Shown: positions 45,215 to 57,169 of the stretch, one piece after another
Position numbering within the stretch: the stretch's first letter is position 1
How the letters are laid out: each line of letters starts with the position of its first letter
DNA from: Hermatobates lingyangjiaoensis
Taxonomy: Eukaryota; Arthropoda; Insecta; Hemiptera; Hermatobatidae
Length of the DNA stretch: 64,000 bases
Assembly (NCBI GenBank): GCA_026182355.1
Contig: JAPFBL010000540.1
Span: 105,001-169,000, forward strand
Direction: 5' to 3'
Notes under the pieces: model-generated
The model's database searches: none
What the model was told of the DNA's origin: nothing
Seen by the model: only the letters and a program-made list of their open reading frames with translations
Position numbers and translations under genes: made by a program

Positions 45215-46365
45215 TAGCTCAGTGGTTAGCGTACTCGCCTTTGGGTTCGATACCCATACTCTGGCCATCGATTTATTCACGCGGGAGGTAAATAAATATG
45301 AATACGTTGTCCCTCAGAGAGGACGTTAAGCTAACTCAGTCGTCAACATGCTCGCTTCTGAATTGGTAGGTCCGGAGTTCGATCCCCAACTGGCCCTCGA
45401 TATATTCACGCGGGAGGTAAATAAATCGTTACCTCGTCCCTCAGAGAGGACGTTAAGCTAACTCAGTCGTCAACATGCTCGCTTCTGAATTGGTAGGTCC
45501 GGAGTTCGATCCCCAACTGGCCCTCGATATATTCACGCGGGAGGTAAATAAATCGTTACCTCGTCCCTCAGAGAGGACGTTAAGCTAACTCAGTCGTCAA
45601 CATGCTCGCTTCTGAATTGGTAGGTCCGAAGTTCGATCCCCAACTGGCCTCGATTTATTTACGCGGGAGGTAAATAAATCTGAATACGTTGTCCCTCAGA
45701 GAGGACGTTAAACTACCGCTTGTATTCCCGCAGGGGCCCATGTTAGCTCAGTCGTCAACGTGCTCTCTCTTGAACTGGTGGGTCCGGAGTTCGATCCCCA
45801 ACTGGCCCTCGATTTATTCACGTGGGAGGTAAATAAATCTGAGTACGTCGTCCCTCAGAGAGGATGTTAAGCTAACGTTTGTATTCCCGCAGGGGGCCAG
45901 ATTAGCTCAGTCGTCAACGTGCTCTCTCCTGAACTGGTAGGTCCGAAGTTCGATCCCCAACTGGCCATCGATTTATTCACGCGGGAGGTAAATAAATCTG
46001 AGTACGTCGTCCCTCAGACAGGACGTTAAGCTAACGTTTCTATTCCTGCAGGGGGCCAGGTTAGCTCAGTCGTCAACATGCTCACTTCTGAACTGGTAGG
46101 TTCGAAGTTCGATACCCAACTGGCCCTCGATTTATTCACGCGGGAGGTAAATAAATCTGATTACGTCGTCCCTCAGAGAGGATGTTAAGCTAACGTTTGT
46201 ATTCCCGCAGGGGGCCAGATTAGCTCAGTCGTCAACGTGCTCTCTCCTGAACTGGTAGGTCCGGAGTTCGATCCCCAACTGGCCCTCGATTTATTTACGC
46301 GGGAGGTGAATAAATCTGAGTACCTCGTACCTCAGAGAGGACGTTAAGCCGTCGGTCCTTATGCC
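45215..46365 (+). repeat. Tandem array of SINE heads, about nine units
   Basis: Units of roughly 120-160 bp: TTAGCTCAGTCGTCAAC (box A-like), GGAGTTCGATCCCCAACTGG (box B-like), CACGCGGGAGGTAAATAAAT, then CCCTCAGAGAGGACGTTAAG. Three successive units near 45330-45640 are almost identical. The LINE-like SINE tail is absent from all. Amplification is tandem, not by retroposition. Confidence 0.8.
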
Positions 46366-46554
46366 ACGGGCTTTATAAATGGTTGCTACGCCACTGGTTC
46401 AAAATACGTATCGAGAAAGAAAATAAACTGATCATAGATAATTTTGAAGAAATAAAAAAAAAATATTTATAACAAAATCCTAGTTTTGTATGTGTTTCTA
46501 TACAGTGAACTGAATAGAGCACAGATTTTCAACCTTTTATTCATTTATTTATTT

Positions 46555-46700
46555 GTTGAGGGTGACTATAGTACTGCGTCCTAAGAACTATAGTACTTTC
46601 CCCCCCTTCTGTACTATAGTACTCCATCAGTTAGCTTCAACGCCTCCAAGAAGCTCAGCTTCCCAACTTTTGCTGGGTCCAACGGTAAAAGCTCTTCTAT
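46555..46700. repeat. Second copy of the 7395 repeat
   Basis: GGTGACTATAGTACTGCGTC and CCTCCAAGAAGCTCAGC match 7395-7600. Confidence 0.5.
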
Positions 46701-46782
46701 GTCAACCTTTTTTACATCGCGACCTATTTTTGACGCCCAAAATTTATTCGCGACTCTTTAGTGAGAACAAAAATAAAAAAAT

Positions 46783-48450
46783 CTGGAGTGGCCTACACTC
46801 TACTTTACTATAAGTAACTCAATGTCAAATTTCTTGAGTATATAAAACATAACGTATCATTTAAGCATAACATAAATATCTAAATGGGATATAATTATTA
46901 GCATTGCATTCGTGAGGTAGTACAGATAGTGATTGAAGGACATATCAATTTATAAGCTTATTTTTGTACATCACAAATAATTTATTATTTGCAAATAATT
47001 TCATTAGTATAACTACAGCAGTAATATCATTTTTGAAAAACCAATGTGAACATTTCTTGAAACGAAATATTATCCTACAAGAGAACATGGCTATTGTTCA
47101 AATAGCCAGTAGATTTCTTACATCGTTTACTTAACATCCTTCTACATTGAATATTAATGTAAAATTTTCAAATTTAAAACAGGAAAATACCCTTTTTTTC
47201 TCTGAAAAACATCTTAAACAGCGAAGAAAATGTTGTTTTAAGGTGATTTGTTAATTAAAGATGTACGATAATTACAGTTATTAATCTCTAAACGAAAGAT
47301 TTATATTTTGAATTATCTTTTACATTTTTGGTTTTTAACAGAATTATTATACTGGGAATTTTATGGCTTCTTAGTATTTAATAAGATCATTTTCCTTCCC
47401 CTTTGTCAAATAACATATATACGAATTTTTATTAATGAGTGTTATCATTTACCTCCACAATATTCTTACTCTTACATCTCTTATAAGTCAATAATATATT
47501 TTCATTTTTCCATTAGAAACATCAATTTTATCTCAGTGGATTCGCTCAAAAAATTTCTAAGTCAATATAAACAATGTAAAAAAATACAAAAAATTCGACA
47601 AGTATAGCAGGTGATCTCTTAGTCTAGGATAAACAAAGAGTTTTTATATCGTTATTGCTCTTTTCCGTAATTGAAACTTCATGATTTTTTTTTTATGAAT
47701 TGCTAATTTTTTGTTCCATTTTTGGTCAAATTTTCATTATTTTTTAACGAGCCGTTTAGCGTCAAAAAAACATTTTCTGAAAACACAAATCGTACTGTAA
47801 CGGCCCTTTAGCGAATGTAATTTTAGAAAAAAATATCTCAACTCATTGTCCATATAATGTTCTATTTATAGGCATAGTTTCATTATTGACCGTCAAACAG
47901 TATGGCTTGTATCGCTCTCACAAGGTTTGAGATTGATTTATAAGTCAAAATTTGTACATTTTATTGAAAAAAAAATATTTCCTGTTGATATAAAATTTTG
48001 AATATATTTTTCGTTTGTTCCATTTGTAACCTCAAAGATAATGTCAAAATCTCAAAACTCTAGGGTTATTAGTTTAGGAGAAATAAATGTTTTAAAAAAA
48101 ACGGTTTTTGGCAAAAAAAGTGACTTTCCCATCATGCATAATTCTTCCCAAACAATAGGGATCTTCGTCTTTATGAGGCCCATTTTTGTGTAAAATATCA
48201 ACTTGATCCATCAAAGATTCTGGACCGTAGCGTGGTAACAAGCAATGCTAACACACGCACCCACCCACGCCACCACCACCACGCACCCACCCACCCACCC
48301 ACCCACCCACCCACCCACCCACCACACACACACAGACATCATCGTAAAAACTTCATAAAACGACTTCTGGGACCTCAAAACATGTAATTCCGTCAAAATC
48401 TCGAGATCGAATTTTTTCACGATCACTATACTTTACTTATAGTAAAGTAA
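46783..48450. mobile_element. 1.65-kb element, copy 2, with (CCCA)n
   Basis: Same order and ends as 12941-14590, with scattered substitutions and a longer, partly interrupted (CCCA)n at 48258-48321. The two copies lie in direct orientation about 33.8 kb apart. Confidence 0.7.
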
Positions 48451-48654
48451 TAAACAACAAATAAAAAAATTAAAATTAAAATTAATTTGATCAATAGTAA
48501 TTTTAATGAGATTGCTGTGCCGCATTAATAATAAATAAGTTATTTATTTCATTTAGTCGTTTATTTTGTATTTAAAAATAAACAATTTCAAACATTTTGC
48601 GACCTCCTTGGGGTTCGGGACCTACCGGTTGAAGCCCCCTGGAGTCGAGTATAA

Positions 48655-49165
48655 AGGACAAAAAAACTATTAAACAGAAAAACGGTTTAAATGAGTAGAA
48701 ATGATATAAACGAGAAAAACGATATAACCGTTTAAAACGCAAAAACGATTTAAACATGAAAAACTTTTGAAACGGAGAAAACGATATAAATAGAGTAAAA
48801 ACGTTTTCATCGGACAAATTATATAAACAAGAAAAACGATATAAACGTTTAAACTACAAAAACGATTTAAACATAAAAAAGTTTGAAATGGGAAAAACGA
48901 TATAGACGGAAACAAATATTTAAACGGGAAAAACGTTATAAATAGAGTAAAAACGTTTTGAACGGGAAAATGATAAACTGAAAAAAATATTTAAACGGGA
49001 AAAACGATATAAATAGTAAAAACGTCTTAAACAGGGAAAACGATATGAATAGTAAAAAGGTTTAAAACGGGGAAAATTGCATAAAATGGTAAATGTTTGA
49101 AACGGTGAAAACGTTTTAAATGGAAATAATTATATAAACGGGAAAAAACGATATATATTAAAACA
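48655..49165. repeat. Degenerate AAAACGATATAAAC minisatellite
   Basis: About 25 imperfect units of 16-22 bp such as GAAAAACGATATAAACG. A-rich on the plus strand. No coding potential. Confidence 0.65.
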
Positions 49166-49707
49166 AAACTATTACTTACTCCATACAAATCAGTTCATGT
49201 TAACTTATACTTCGCGAGAACTTCTTAACTAATAAAATAACTATTATTCTTAACTTATTGTAGTTTTAAGCATCCTTATTGAATTATAATTATTATAATA
49301 TAAAAAATGTGGAGTGGTTTTCACTCAACTTTACTATAAGTAAACATAATATCATGCTTTTTGGATATTTCTATGTATTTACTCCATACAAATATAGTTC
49401 AAAACATTTAAACATATTTCAGAAAACAAAATTAAAATTATTTATAACTAAATCTTAGTGTTTTATATGTTTCTAACAAATTTATATATTTAGATTGTGA
49501 TAATATTTATCAGGTTGTTGGAGACTTAGCATCTTGTTTATTCAAAATAGAGGTAAAGGAAATTCGTATTTTTATTGATTAGTAAGAGAAGATTATAAGA
49601 AAAAAATGGAAATTTTATTCCTGGAATACAGTTCTGTTATCTAGGAAGAAACATCGATTTAAACATTAATGTAGTTAATGGGTTAGTTCCACTGAGGTTA
49701 GTAATAT

Positions 49708-49983
49708 TAGAATTAGTAATAATACATTCCGTCATACCTCGTAAAGTCTCAGAAAAGCTCGACCGGTTTCGGGTCTGTCTGGATCCCATCTTCAAGAGCA
49801 CCTAACTGACTGTGAATGTTGTTTTCCTATAACAATGTAGATGCTATATATAGGTAGGTTATAGGAAAACAACATTCACTGTCAGTTAGGTGCTCTTGAA
49901 GATGGGATCCAGACGGACCCGAAACCGGTCGAGCTTACCAGAAACTTTACGAGGTATGACGGAATGTATTATTACTAATTCTA
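49708..49983. repeat. PLE-derived palindrome, ACCGGU family
   Basis: HHRs at 49761-49795 (minus) and 49896-49930 (plus): TTGAAGA, T, GGGATCC with near-complement, GAAACCGGTC; stem I GCTC/GAGC, 4 bp. C3 is U in this family. The sequence GTATGACGGAATGTATTATT closes the arm. Confidence 0.75.
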
Positions 49984-50470
49984 AACATTAATGCGTACGA
50001 TACAACTCTGTAGAGCAGAGTTTTTCAAACTTTTTTCAACGCGGACCACTTTTTTGGTTCCAGTAACATCGCGTCAAAAATGGGTCGCGATGTAAAAAAG
50101 GTTGAAGATCCCAGCTCTATAGTATTCAGTTCACTGTACAGAAACATATACAAAAGTAGGATTTAGTTATAAATATTTTTGTTTTTTATTTTTTTTTTAT
50201 TTCTTTAAAATTATCTATAATCAGTTTATTTTCTTTTTCGATAACTATTTTGACCCAGTGGAGGGAGTAGCAATCATTTTTAAAGCCTGTGACGTAAGAT
50301 TTACCCCCTCCCTCACTCCAGCAGATCGTTGGTAATCCGTTAAAAGTTTCAATATTCCAGAAAAAACTTCAAAAATATTTCATTTTCATGGAATATACAA
50401 ACAAGGATCTAATTTTAGACTGCTGTTATTAGTCCCAGACTTTTATCTTATTACAGAGTACTCGTATATA

Positions 50471-50600
50471 TGGGAAAGCAAGACTAAGATCTTTCAACCG
50501 TAACAAGAGGTCTTCGTCAGTTGGGTTTTTGACTCTGACGAAGACCCCTTGTTACGGTTGAAAGATCTTAGTCTTGCTTTCCCATTTTCTTATTGTGGTT
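50471..50600. repeat. PLE-derived palindrome, family A
   Basis: HHRs at 50486-50520 (minus) and 50535-50569 (plus; stem II GACCC against CGGTT, slightly weakened). The centre is TTGGGTTTTTGACT. Confidence 0.75.
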
Positions 50601-50749
50601 TGATCATTGATTGTTATTTCAAGTGTTTATGTAAAATCTTTTTATCGTATATTATATATATATATATATATATATAAACTTCGAAATATTGAATTCTGTA
50701 AGTTTTCTTTGTATTCTCTTTTCTGTGTCGTGCTTTGTGTAATTTAAAG

Positions 50750-50781
<32 letters not shown>

Positions 50782-50856
50782 ATATATATGATTCGTGCTC
50801 CGTTCTTCGACGTGGGGAGATCTCTCTCACTTCGTCCTCTCTTCCAGTCTACTCTC

Positions 50857-50884
50857 CTGATGACGAACAACAGTTCGAAATATT
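50857..50884 (+). ncRNA. Hammerhead ribozyme, family Y
   Basis: CTGATGA, C, GAAC/GTTC with loop AACA, GAAATATT with self-complementary ATAT and U as cleavage base. AATTCTGTAAGTGTTC, a donor-like site, follows. A truncated second copy starts at 50683. (TA)n lies on both sides. Confidence 0.7.
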
Positions 50885-51044
50885 GAATTCTGTAAGTGTT
50901 CTTTTTAGTCTCTTTTCTGTGTCGTGCTTTGTGTAATTTAAAGTTATATATATATACTGATGTAGCTTCTCGACCACTGATTTATCCAGATTCAGAGCAA
51001 AATCCTCGAGAACCCTTGCTCTGAATCTATATATATATATATAT

Positions 51045-51720
51045 ATATTCCGTCGTTCCTGCTGAAAGTATTCACCGCCCTACAGCTAGAAGGGATCGTA
51101 GAATTACTACTCCCTTCATTTCTACTTTTTTCCCAGGCTCCCACAGGCTCGGCGCTGTTATTAGGGAGTTCTTTCCTATACTTTCTTCTTCTTCGTCTAC
51201 TTCTCCTATTTTCAGTCAGTCCCCTACTTTCTCCTACCGTAGACCTTCCAACCTTAAATCCATTTTTACCCATATTTCCAACAGCCCCTGTGCTAGCAGA
51301 GGGATGAAGCGATGTGAACGCCGTAACTGCCAAACCTGTCCCCTAATTAACTCCAGTCCTTACTTTACTTCCCCTCTCAGTAACGACTCCTATCCTGTTC
51401 CTTCTGATACATCTTGCACTTCCTGTAACTGCGTTTACCGTTTGGAGTGTACTCGATGTGATGCTTTTTACGTTGGCTTGGCTTCAACCAAGCTGAGCCT
51501 GCGTATGAACAATCACAGGGCGTCCGTTGGTCAGCGCAGAGACCTACCCATAGCTATCCATGCTAATTCCCATGACCTCCCTTTCAATGATTGTTTCAGG
51601 GTACAAATCCTCAAACAAATCCCCGAGTCTAATTCCCATGTCACCCTTAGAGCTTCCGAGGAGGCATTCATATGCCTCCTTGGGGCTCGTTCTCCTCCTG
51701 GTCTCAACCTGTACCGTTAA
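51045..51720 (+). CDS. PLE C-terminus with GIY-YIG endonuclease
   Basis: An open frame continues upstream from the ATG at 51304 to the (TA)n tract and ends at 51718-51720. It encodes a Ser/Pro-rich linker, then the cysteine motif MKRCERRNCQTCP, then CTSCNCVYRLECTRCDAFYV, GLASTKLSLRMNNHRASVG and an ending GARSPPGLNLYR. This layout (RT-endonuclease linker with a CxxC motif, a Y-V-G version of GIY-YIG, the R..NH segment, and a terminal GLN) is that of Penelope-like elements. The RT domain is missing: the copy is 5' truncated in (TA)n. The frame has no internal stop, so the insertion is young or the frame is conserved. An HHR of family S follows at 51943. Confidence 0.8.
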
Positions 51721-51942
51721 TTATTTTTTATTTTATTATTATTATTATTTTATTATTATTATTTATTTTTTATTATTATTATTTCGTATTTTATATATTT
51801 TTTATCTTGTTTTCTAAATAAATATTGGAAGGATTTCTATTTTTCCTCTCCTCCGCTGGGGAGCAGCATTGCGGTGGTTCCACGAGTTACTCTGGAGGCC
51901 AGTAGCAGTTTGCTTCTCAACGCGAGTACTTCGCACTTCTTC

Positions 51943-51968
51943 CCGATGACGACGGATGTCGAAATATC
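51943..51968 (+). ncRNA. Hammerhead-like motif, family S, downstream of PLE ORF
   Basis: CCGATGA, C, GAC/GTC, GAAATATC, then GAAGTGAGTTCTG. It lies about 220 bp after the PLE stop codon. U4 is C, as in the 41686 copy. Confidence 0.55.
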
Positions 51969-52039
51969 GAAGTGAGTTCTGTAGTGTCTTTCTGTGTTCT
52001 TTTCTATGTGTTAAAGTGTGTGTATATATATATATACTC

Positions 52040-52440
52040 GTATATGCAGTCATCATCAAAGAAAACCAAAGATTTTTCGAAACAAAAACATATAATTCAA
52101 ATCATAAAAAAAATGTTAAATTAAATTAACATAAATAAATATAATAAATTTTCAACTCCTTTAAAAAAAAAAACTAATTTTAAACAATTTAAAATAAATT
52201 AATTTTTAATTTACAAATATTAATGTTGAAAAATCCATTTGAAATCAGTATTATGAACATAAAAAAACATAAAAGCAATTACGACCTTCAAAACTCATTT
52301 TTATATAAAATGTCATATTTCTTGTGAATTTTTTTATTATTTTAATTTTTTTTTGTATTTTTACCACCTCAAATTCCGCCACCCTGACATGTGTCGCCCC
52401 CCCCCCCCCCCTTGGTAACGCTACTGTTTCCATGGTATGA
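52040..52440. other. No gene seen; hAT-like end fragment
   Basis: AT-rich. A C-run at 52398-52411 and GGTAACGCTACTG look like the right end of the 8297/36410 hAT-like family. Confidence 0.45.
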
Positions 52441-52442
52441 GG

Positions 52443-53156
52443 CAGAGTTTTTCAAATTTTTTTCGATGCGGAACCCTTTTTCGTTCCAGTAACTATCCCG
52501 GGAACCCCCAGATCCTAATGATTTCATACAATCATAATATAAATTTTTTCATAATGCCTTTTTAAATAGTATGTATGTTTAAAAAACAATTAAATAACAT
52601 AATATATTACTGCAATGTGTATTTTTCGAAATAAAAATTCAAAACAAAAAGATTTAAATTTTCGTATTTTCTACAAATGCATAACACATAAAACAGAATT
52701 ACTAGCAATTTTAACATAGAGTTTGTTTTGTAATCATTTTTGGCTTTATAGTTGAGAGTTTGATTCTCAAGTTAGCCCCAGCATTAAGTCTACTTCGGTA
52801 TTTGGTTTCTATGGTAGTTTAAAGGGAAAATCCAGTTTCACATAAGTAGGTAGTGGGAAATGGCAGCAATGTGTGAAGTACTACTAATGCAATAGCAGGA
52901 AATTCGTGAATCAGATAGTTCTAAAAACTGACTAGTGATTCATCCTAAATATGAATACAATTTTACCACTTCTACTTACGAGTATAAGTAGATATATACA
53001 TGATTAGGTTTCATGATTCACAAGAAATGTAGAATAAATCCATACCCACAAAAAAAAAATTGTAGAGAAATGTTTTTACTAAATGTTTTTCACTAAACCC
53101 CAGACAGTCCCTTAAAGAACCCCTGGGTTCCGCGGAACTCACTTTGGGAACTTCTG
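52443..53156. mobile_element. hAT-like MITE, second copy
   Basis: CAGAGTTTTTCAAATTTTTT to TTTGGGAACTTCTG, the same length and body as 36740-37456. The flanks GTATGAGG and CTATACAG agree at only 4 of 8 positions, so the duplication is not convincing. Confidence 0.7.
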
Positions 53157-53809
53157 CTATACAGGAAAGTGACAAATAGAAACAATTTTTCCTACAATAG
53201 TACTCAAAGAGTATAAAGTAACCAGTTGTAAATATTCTTCAAAAAAATATAAATCCATTATACGTAAATAATTAAACAATATTTCCACGAGAAAACACTA
53301 TCCCAGAAAATACTTCACTTAAACATTAATTGTGACCAAGCGATTTTATTATAGGGATTAATTTTGATTAAGAAATCAGAAAAAAATGTTTTAATAATTA
53401 TAAATTACTCTTTATTTAAAGATGAAAATTTTAAATTTTAAAGAATATGCTGAGGCTCCATTTTAACATAGAATTTAATATTTTCGTGTTAAGAACACCT
53501 TGTTTTGTGAATGTACTAACATTTAGATTCGATTGAAATATGTTTACATGTTTTGAACTATATTTGTATGGAGTAAATACATAATAATATCCAAAAAGCT
53601 TGATATTATGTTTACTTATAGTAAAGTTGTGTGAAAACAACTCCAGATTTTTTTATATTATAAGAATTATAATTCAATAAGGATGCTTAAAACTACAATA
53701 AGTTAAGAATAATAGTTATTTTATTAGTTAAGAAGTTCTCGCGAAGTATAAGTTAACATGAACAGATTTGTATGGAGTAAGTAATACTTTTGTTTATATA
53801 ATAATAATA

Positions 53810-54590
53810 ATAATAATAATTCAATAAAGATGTTTGAAATACAGTAAGTTAAGGATAATAGTTATTTTATTATTTAAGAACTCGGGAAGTATGAGTTAAC
53901 ATGAAATGGTTATTGAGTTGTTTGTTGTTTAAATAGTATTTAAGGAGTAAAGAGTTTATTATAATTAAACTTTTTTAGTGCGCAATAACTATCTCCTCAA
54001 TTAAATGACCTTGCACAACGATATGAAATTGATAACAATATGGAAAGATAAAGGAAACAAATAAGGCATTTTGAAGTAATTTGTGAAATTGTAAAAAGTA
54101 GCGAAGAATGACAGGACGCTTAGTAAAATTGTAAAGTGGTTGTAATTAATGGATAGTGGGTGGGTGGGTGGGGTCGGGAATGGCTGGTGAATGGAAGCCG
54201 CGGCGCCGGACCCCATCGATCTGGGCTAGTACTCCAGAGCACAGTAGTAAGGCACTCTTGACTTTATCACTGCCGCATGCTGTGACTACTGCTGGAATAC
54301 AAGCGGGTAACATTGCCTGTCAAATAACACGTCCAACTAGATGACTCTTCTCAACTAACGGTTAATCAAAAAAACGACGTAGGCACAAAGGAATGTCAAG
54401 GATACAGTTACATCCTGCTAAGTAAATTAATAATCCAATCAAAACATTCAGCCAAATAATTAATAAGATATTTAAAATTGAAAAAGAAAAACCTATTATT
54501 GTTTGAAAGTTGAAGGAATTTTGTTTTATTCAATGAAGAGGATGATTCATGTATGACGTAAATTTCATTGGCTGGCGTGTCGGTATCGAG
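53810..54590. other. Low-repeat region upstream of IRS
   Basis: Contains an AAT repeat (53802-53820) and a GTGGGTGGGTGG tract (54158-54172) beside a GC-richer patch (GAAGCCGCGGCGCCGGACCC). No coding frame is convincing on either strand. Confidence 0.45.
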
Positions 54591-54620
54591 TTGTACAGTG
54601 CGACGCATGCGTGCCACTTG
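54590..54620. promoter_or_regulatory. NRF1-like ACGCATGCGT palindrome
   Basis: GTGCGACGCATGCGTGCC, close to the NRF1/ewg palindromic site, in a region free of transposons about 1.8 kb upstream of the IRS start codon. Promoter function is a guess from position and motif alone. Confidence 0.25.
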
Positions 54621-54899
54621 TTTACTACTACCTCATCATGTACACCCAGTCACACATGACCTTCTCCAAGATGGTTACTGATACGCATTTCAATGTGCAT
54701 TGTTCTTTAATTACTAGTGAATTGAGTTCCTTGAACGCAACTTTTATGTCATCTGGTAAAAATATGCGTTTATTATTAAATATGGGGCAGTTTTGATGTC
54801 AGTCATTAGCTTAGCCTCCTTAAATAATTGCGCGTAATTTTTAGGTTCTCATTTTCCGTCAGTCACGTTGTGCGAATTAACAAGTTGTGACTCTTAGTT

Positions 54900-55228
54900 A
54901 ATTTATGTGATATTATTGAACTCTAGTATCCCATATTGAATGTAAATTCAAGTTTTTATGTGTGGATTGTTTTGTGGTGAAGTATAAACAGGAAATCCTA
55001 TTCATTGACCTGGAATGCCACTGTGTTAACGTATTGCGTATGAAGTTAAATGCCCTTGGCTCTTCAACAGGACGTTTAATATTTTAGTTAATACATTGAA
55101 TTGTTTCTCTTTTAAATAATAGTGAATGTTTATTACTAATGCTATGGCTAGAAGATTAATGACTTGTTATTGTCTACATTATTTTGAGAAGATATCGTGA
55201 AACTATTGTGGATTTTAGCAAATTGTGG
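54900..55228 (+). other. Possible 5' untranslated exon of IRS
   Basis: TAGCAAATTGTG followed by GTGAGTATT at 55229 is a good splice donor, and the first coding exon begins after a strong acceptor at 56358, so a non-coding exon must lie upstream. Its 5' boundary is not visible and other donors are possible. Confidence 0.3.
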
Positions 55229-56377
55229 TGAGTATTAATTTTAAATTGTAAAAAGTAATGTGAATGGGCAGTTGTATGCATTTTTATATTGAAAATTTAT
55301 AGTACAACTGATTATTGCTTCCTTTAAATGTTTCCATTTTCAGGTTTGACCTCAAAATAAGTCGTAATGAATTATTATAAGGATAATTAGTAGTTTGAAA
55401 CTGATACAGTGATTCGTATTTAGTATATGAATGGTTATCTTAATTTGTCGTAGTCTGAATTTCATTCAAGTGAAATATAATTTGACGAATTACTATTCGT
55501 ATTGCATTGAAAGCCTTGTTAGTGTTTTATATTTACTTCTTATGACTTAAATCTGTTGATATACTTTCTACAATGTCTATATTCCACCAAGTGGAAGTAG
55601 CATATGCTATACAGTATGTTCTAATAATTTTGTCTCAGTAAATATTCCCTTATTTTTACTTTACTTTATATCACAATGATACCTTAATAGGTTAGTGATT
55701 GCCAACCATATATCTAAATCACAATTCATATTAGTAAATCGTGTGCAACATGGTGATGATCGTAATTTTCAAGTAAAGAGGTAATAGTTTATCCTCCATC
55801 TGGAAGTTAATTGTTCATACTCTCGAATATCGACTTAAATTTCTGGTATATATTTAATAAAGTAAATACAACATGTAGGCTAGAGAATTGTTGGTAGTTT
55901 CAAACGAACTGCTAAGATTGTATATTTCTATATTAAAGGTAAACAAGTAGTTTAAATTTTGTCTTCATTTTTGTTATGCTATTACCGATGTTTGTTTCAA
56001 TATGTTTTTCATCAATTTTTCATTTGCATTCATTAGAAATAAGTTAATTTACTGATTGTAACATATGTAATCATATTTGGACTATGATGCTAACAATTCA
56101 GAATTCATATGTGATTTAAAAAATATTGATATACATTATACTTCTGTGAGTGAACTCGTTATTGAATTATACCAAATCATTTGGATTATGTTCTCACGAT
56201 TTTTTAATCAGTTTATTTTGAAAATGGATTTATATATTGTTTTATTTTGTTATGAATGACTGATGGTAGAAATGTAATTAAAGTTATCGATAAATATGTG
56301 AGAGCTTTAGTTTTATTTTGAATACGTTAATGAAATATAATTTTTCTTTATCTTTCAGTTAAGAAAGACATTCAGAA

Positions 56378-56449
56378 ATGTCTAGTAGTCTCAATTCCAA
56401 AGAAAGTTTGGGGGAGGTTGTCAAACAGGGATACCTCAAAAAATTCAAG
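56378..56449 (+). CDS. chico: Insulin receptor substrate, coding exon 1 (PH domain start)
   Basis: An acceptor (TTTATCTTTCAG, ending 56358) is followed by 19 untranslated bases and ATG. The 24 codons read MSSSLNSKESLGEVVKQGYL, then KKFK, and end at the donor AAG/GTATTT in phase 0. VVKQGYLKKFK is the first PH strand. IRS proteins are adaptors recruited to activated insulin/IGF receptors; the PH domain binds membrane phosphoinositides, and phosphorylated tyrosines further on recruit PI3-kinase. The start is chosen because it is the only ATG between acceptor and PH domain. The call rests on the joined product of three exons. Confidence 0.85.
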
Positions 56450-56954
56450 GTATTTATTTTGTAATATATTTTATAAACTACTAAGTAATTTATAATAATA
56501 AAGTATTAATGTTATTGTTTCTCTTTTGAGTAAATAATAGAAATTATGTGCTACTGTTATCCACTTTTTATATGCATAAATATTTTTATAACCTGATTTT
56601 TTTTGTGTTTTTGGAGAGAATTTAGAGCGTTCAGAATTTATAAACTGAACTCAGAGAATTATCAGTGTATAGTATAACTTTACTAGAAGAACATAGTGTA
56701 GTTCTTCTATGATGTTTTCATTAAGTTGATAAAAGTTTCTCGCTGTTAGTGTTGATTCATTTTGTACTTATGATGAAGGGTTGATCTTTTGATTGCAAAT
56801 GCTTTCCTATTGTATTTTATTGAAATGATTAGATCCTGACGATTTAATTTTGTTTCTGGTGATTGATTTTATCAGAAGCTAGATGCAAATAAACATATAT
56901 AAATACAGATAAAAGTATTGCGCGTGAATTAGAAATAAAATAACATTTTTATCA

Positions 56955-57140
56955 GGAATCGGTCAGTTCTTCAAGTTCAAATTCAATTCTCATTGCCTGC
57001 CAACGTTTCGGTTTTTTATTTAAAATGAATGATTGTATTATTTCCTCTGTTTTTTGTGGGCCTATGAAAAAGTTTTTAAATAAAAACCGAAGCGTTGACA
57101 ATAAGAGTTTAGTTTGAACCACAAGAACTGGCCGAGTTCT
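56955..57140. repeat. PLE-derived palindrome, family O, in IRS intron 1
   Basis: The arms carry GAATCGGTCAGTTCTTCAAG and, reversed, AAGAACTGGCCGAGTTC. The right arm keeps CTATGAAAAAG and GAAGCGTTG. HHR core decayed. Same family as 35078-35400. Confidence 0.6.
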
Positions 57141-57169
57141 GAAAAAAAATTTCGTTTTGTATATGTTTA

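Larger units (their letters stand above)
49152..53800. mobile_element. Long inverted repeat pair spanning 4.6 kb
   Basis: Left arm 49152-49450 (TACTCCATACAAATCAGTTC, CTTTACTATAAGTAAACATA) is inverted at 53500-53800 (AACAGATTTGTATGGAGTAA, TGTTTACTTATAGTAAAG). Each arm contains the CTTTACTATAAGTAA end of the 1.65-kb family. It may be a composite of two inverted copies enclosing PLEs and a hAT MITE. Confidence 0.55.

Noticed and set aside
55340..56260. Additional coding exon upstream of IRS
   Set aside because: The 60-codon frame at 56077-56259 lacks family resemblance and would not splice in phase with a start at 56378.
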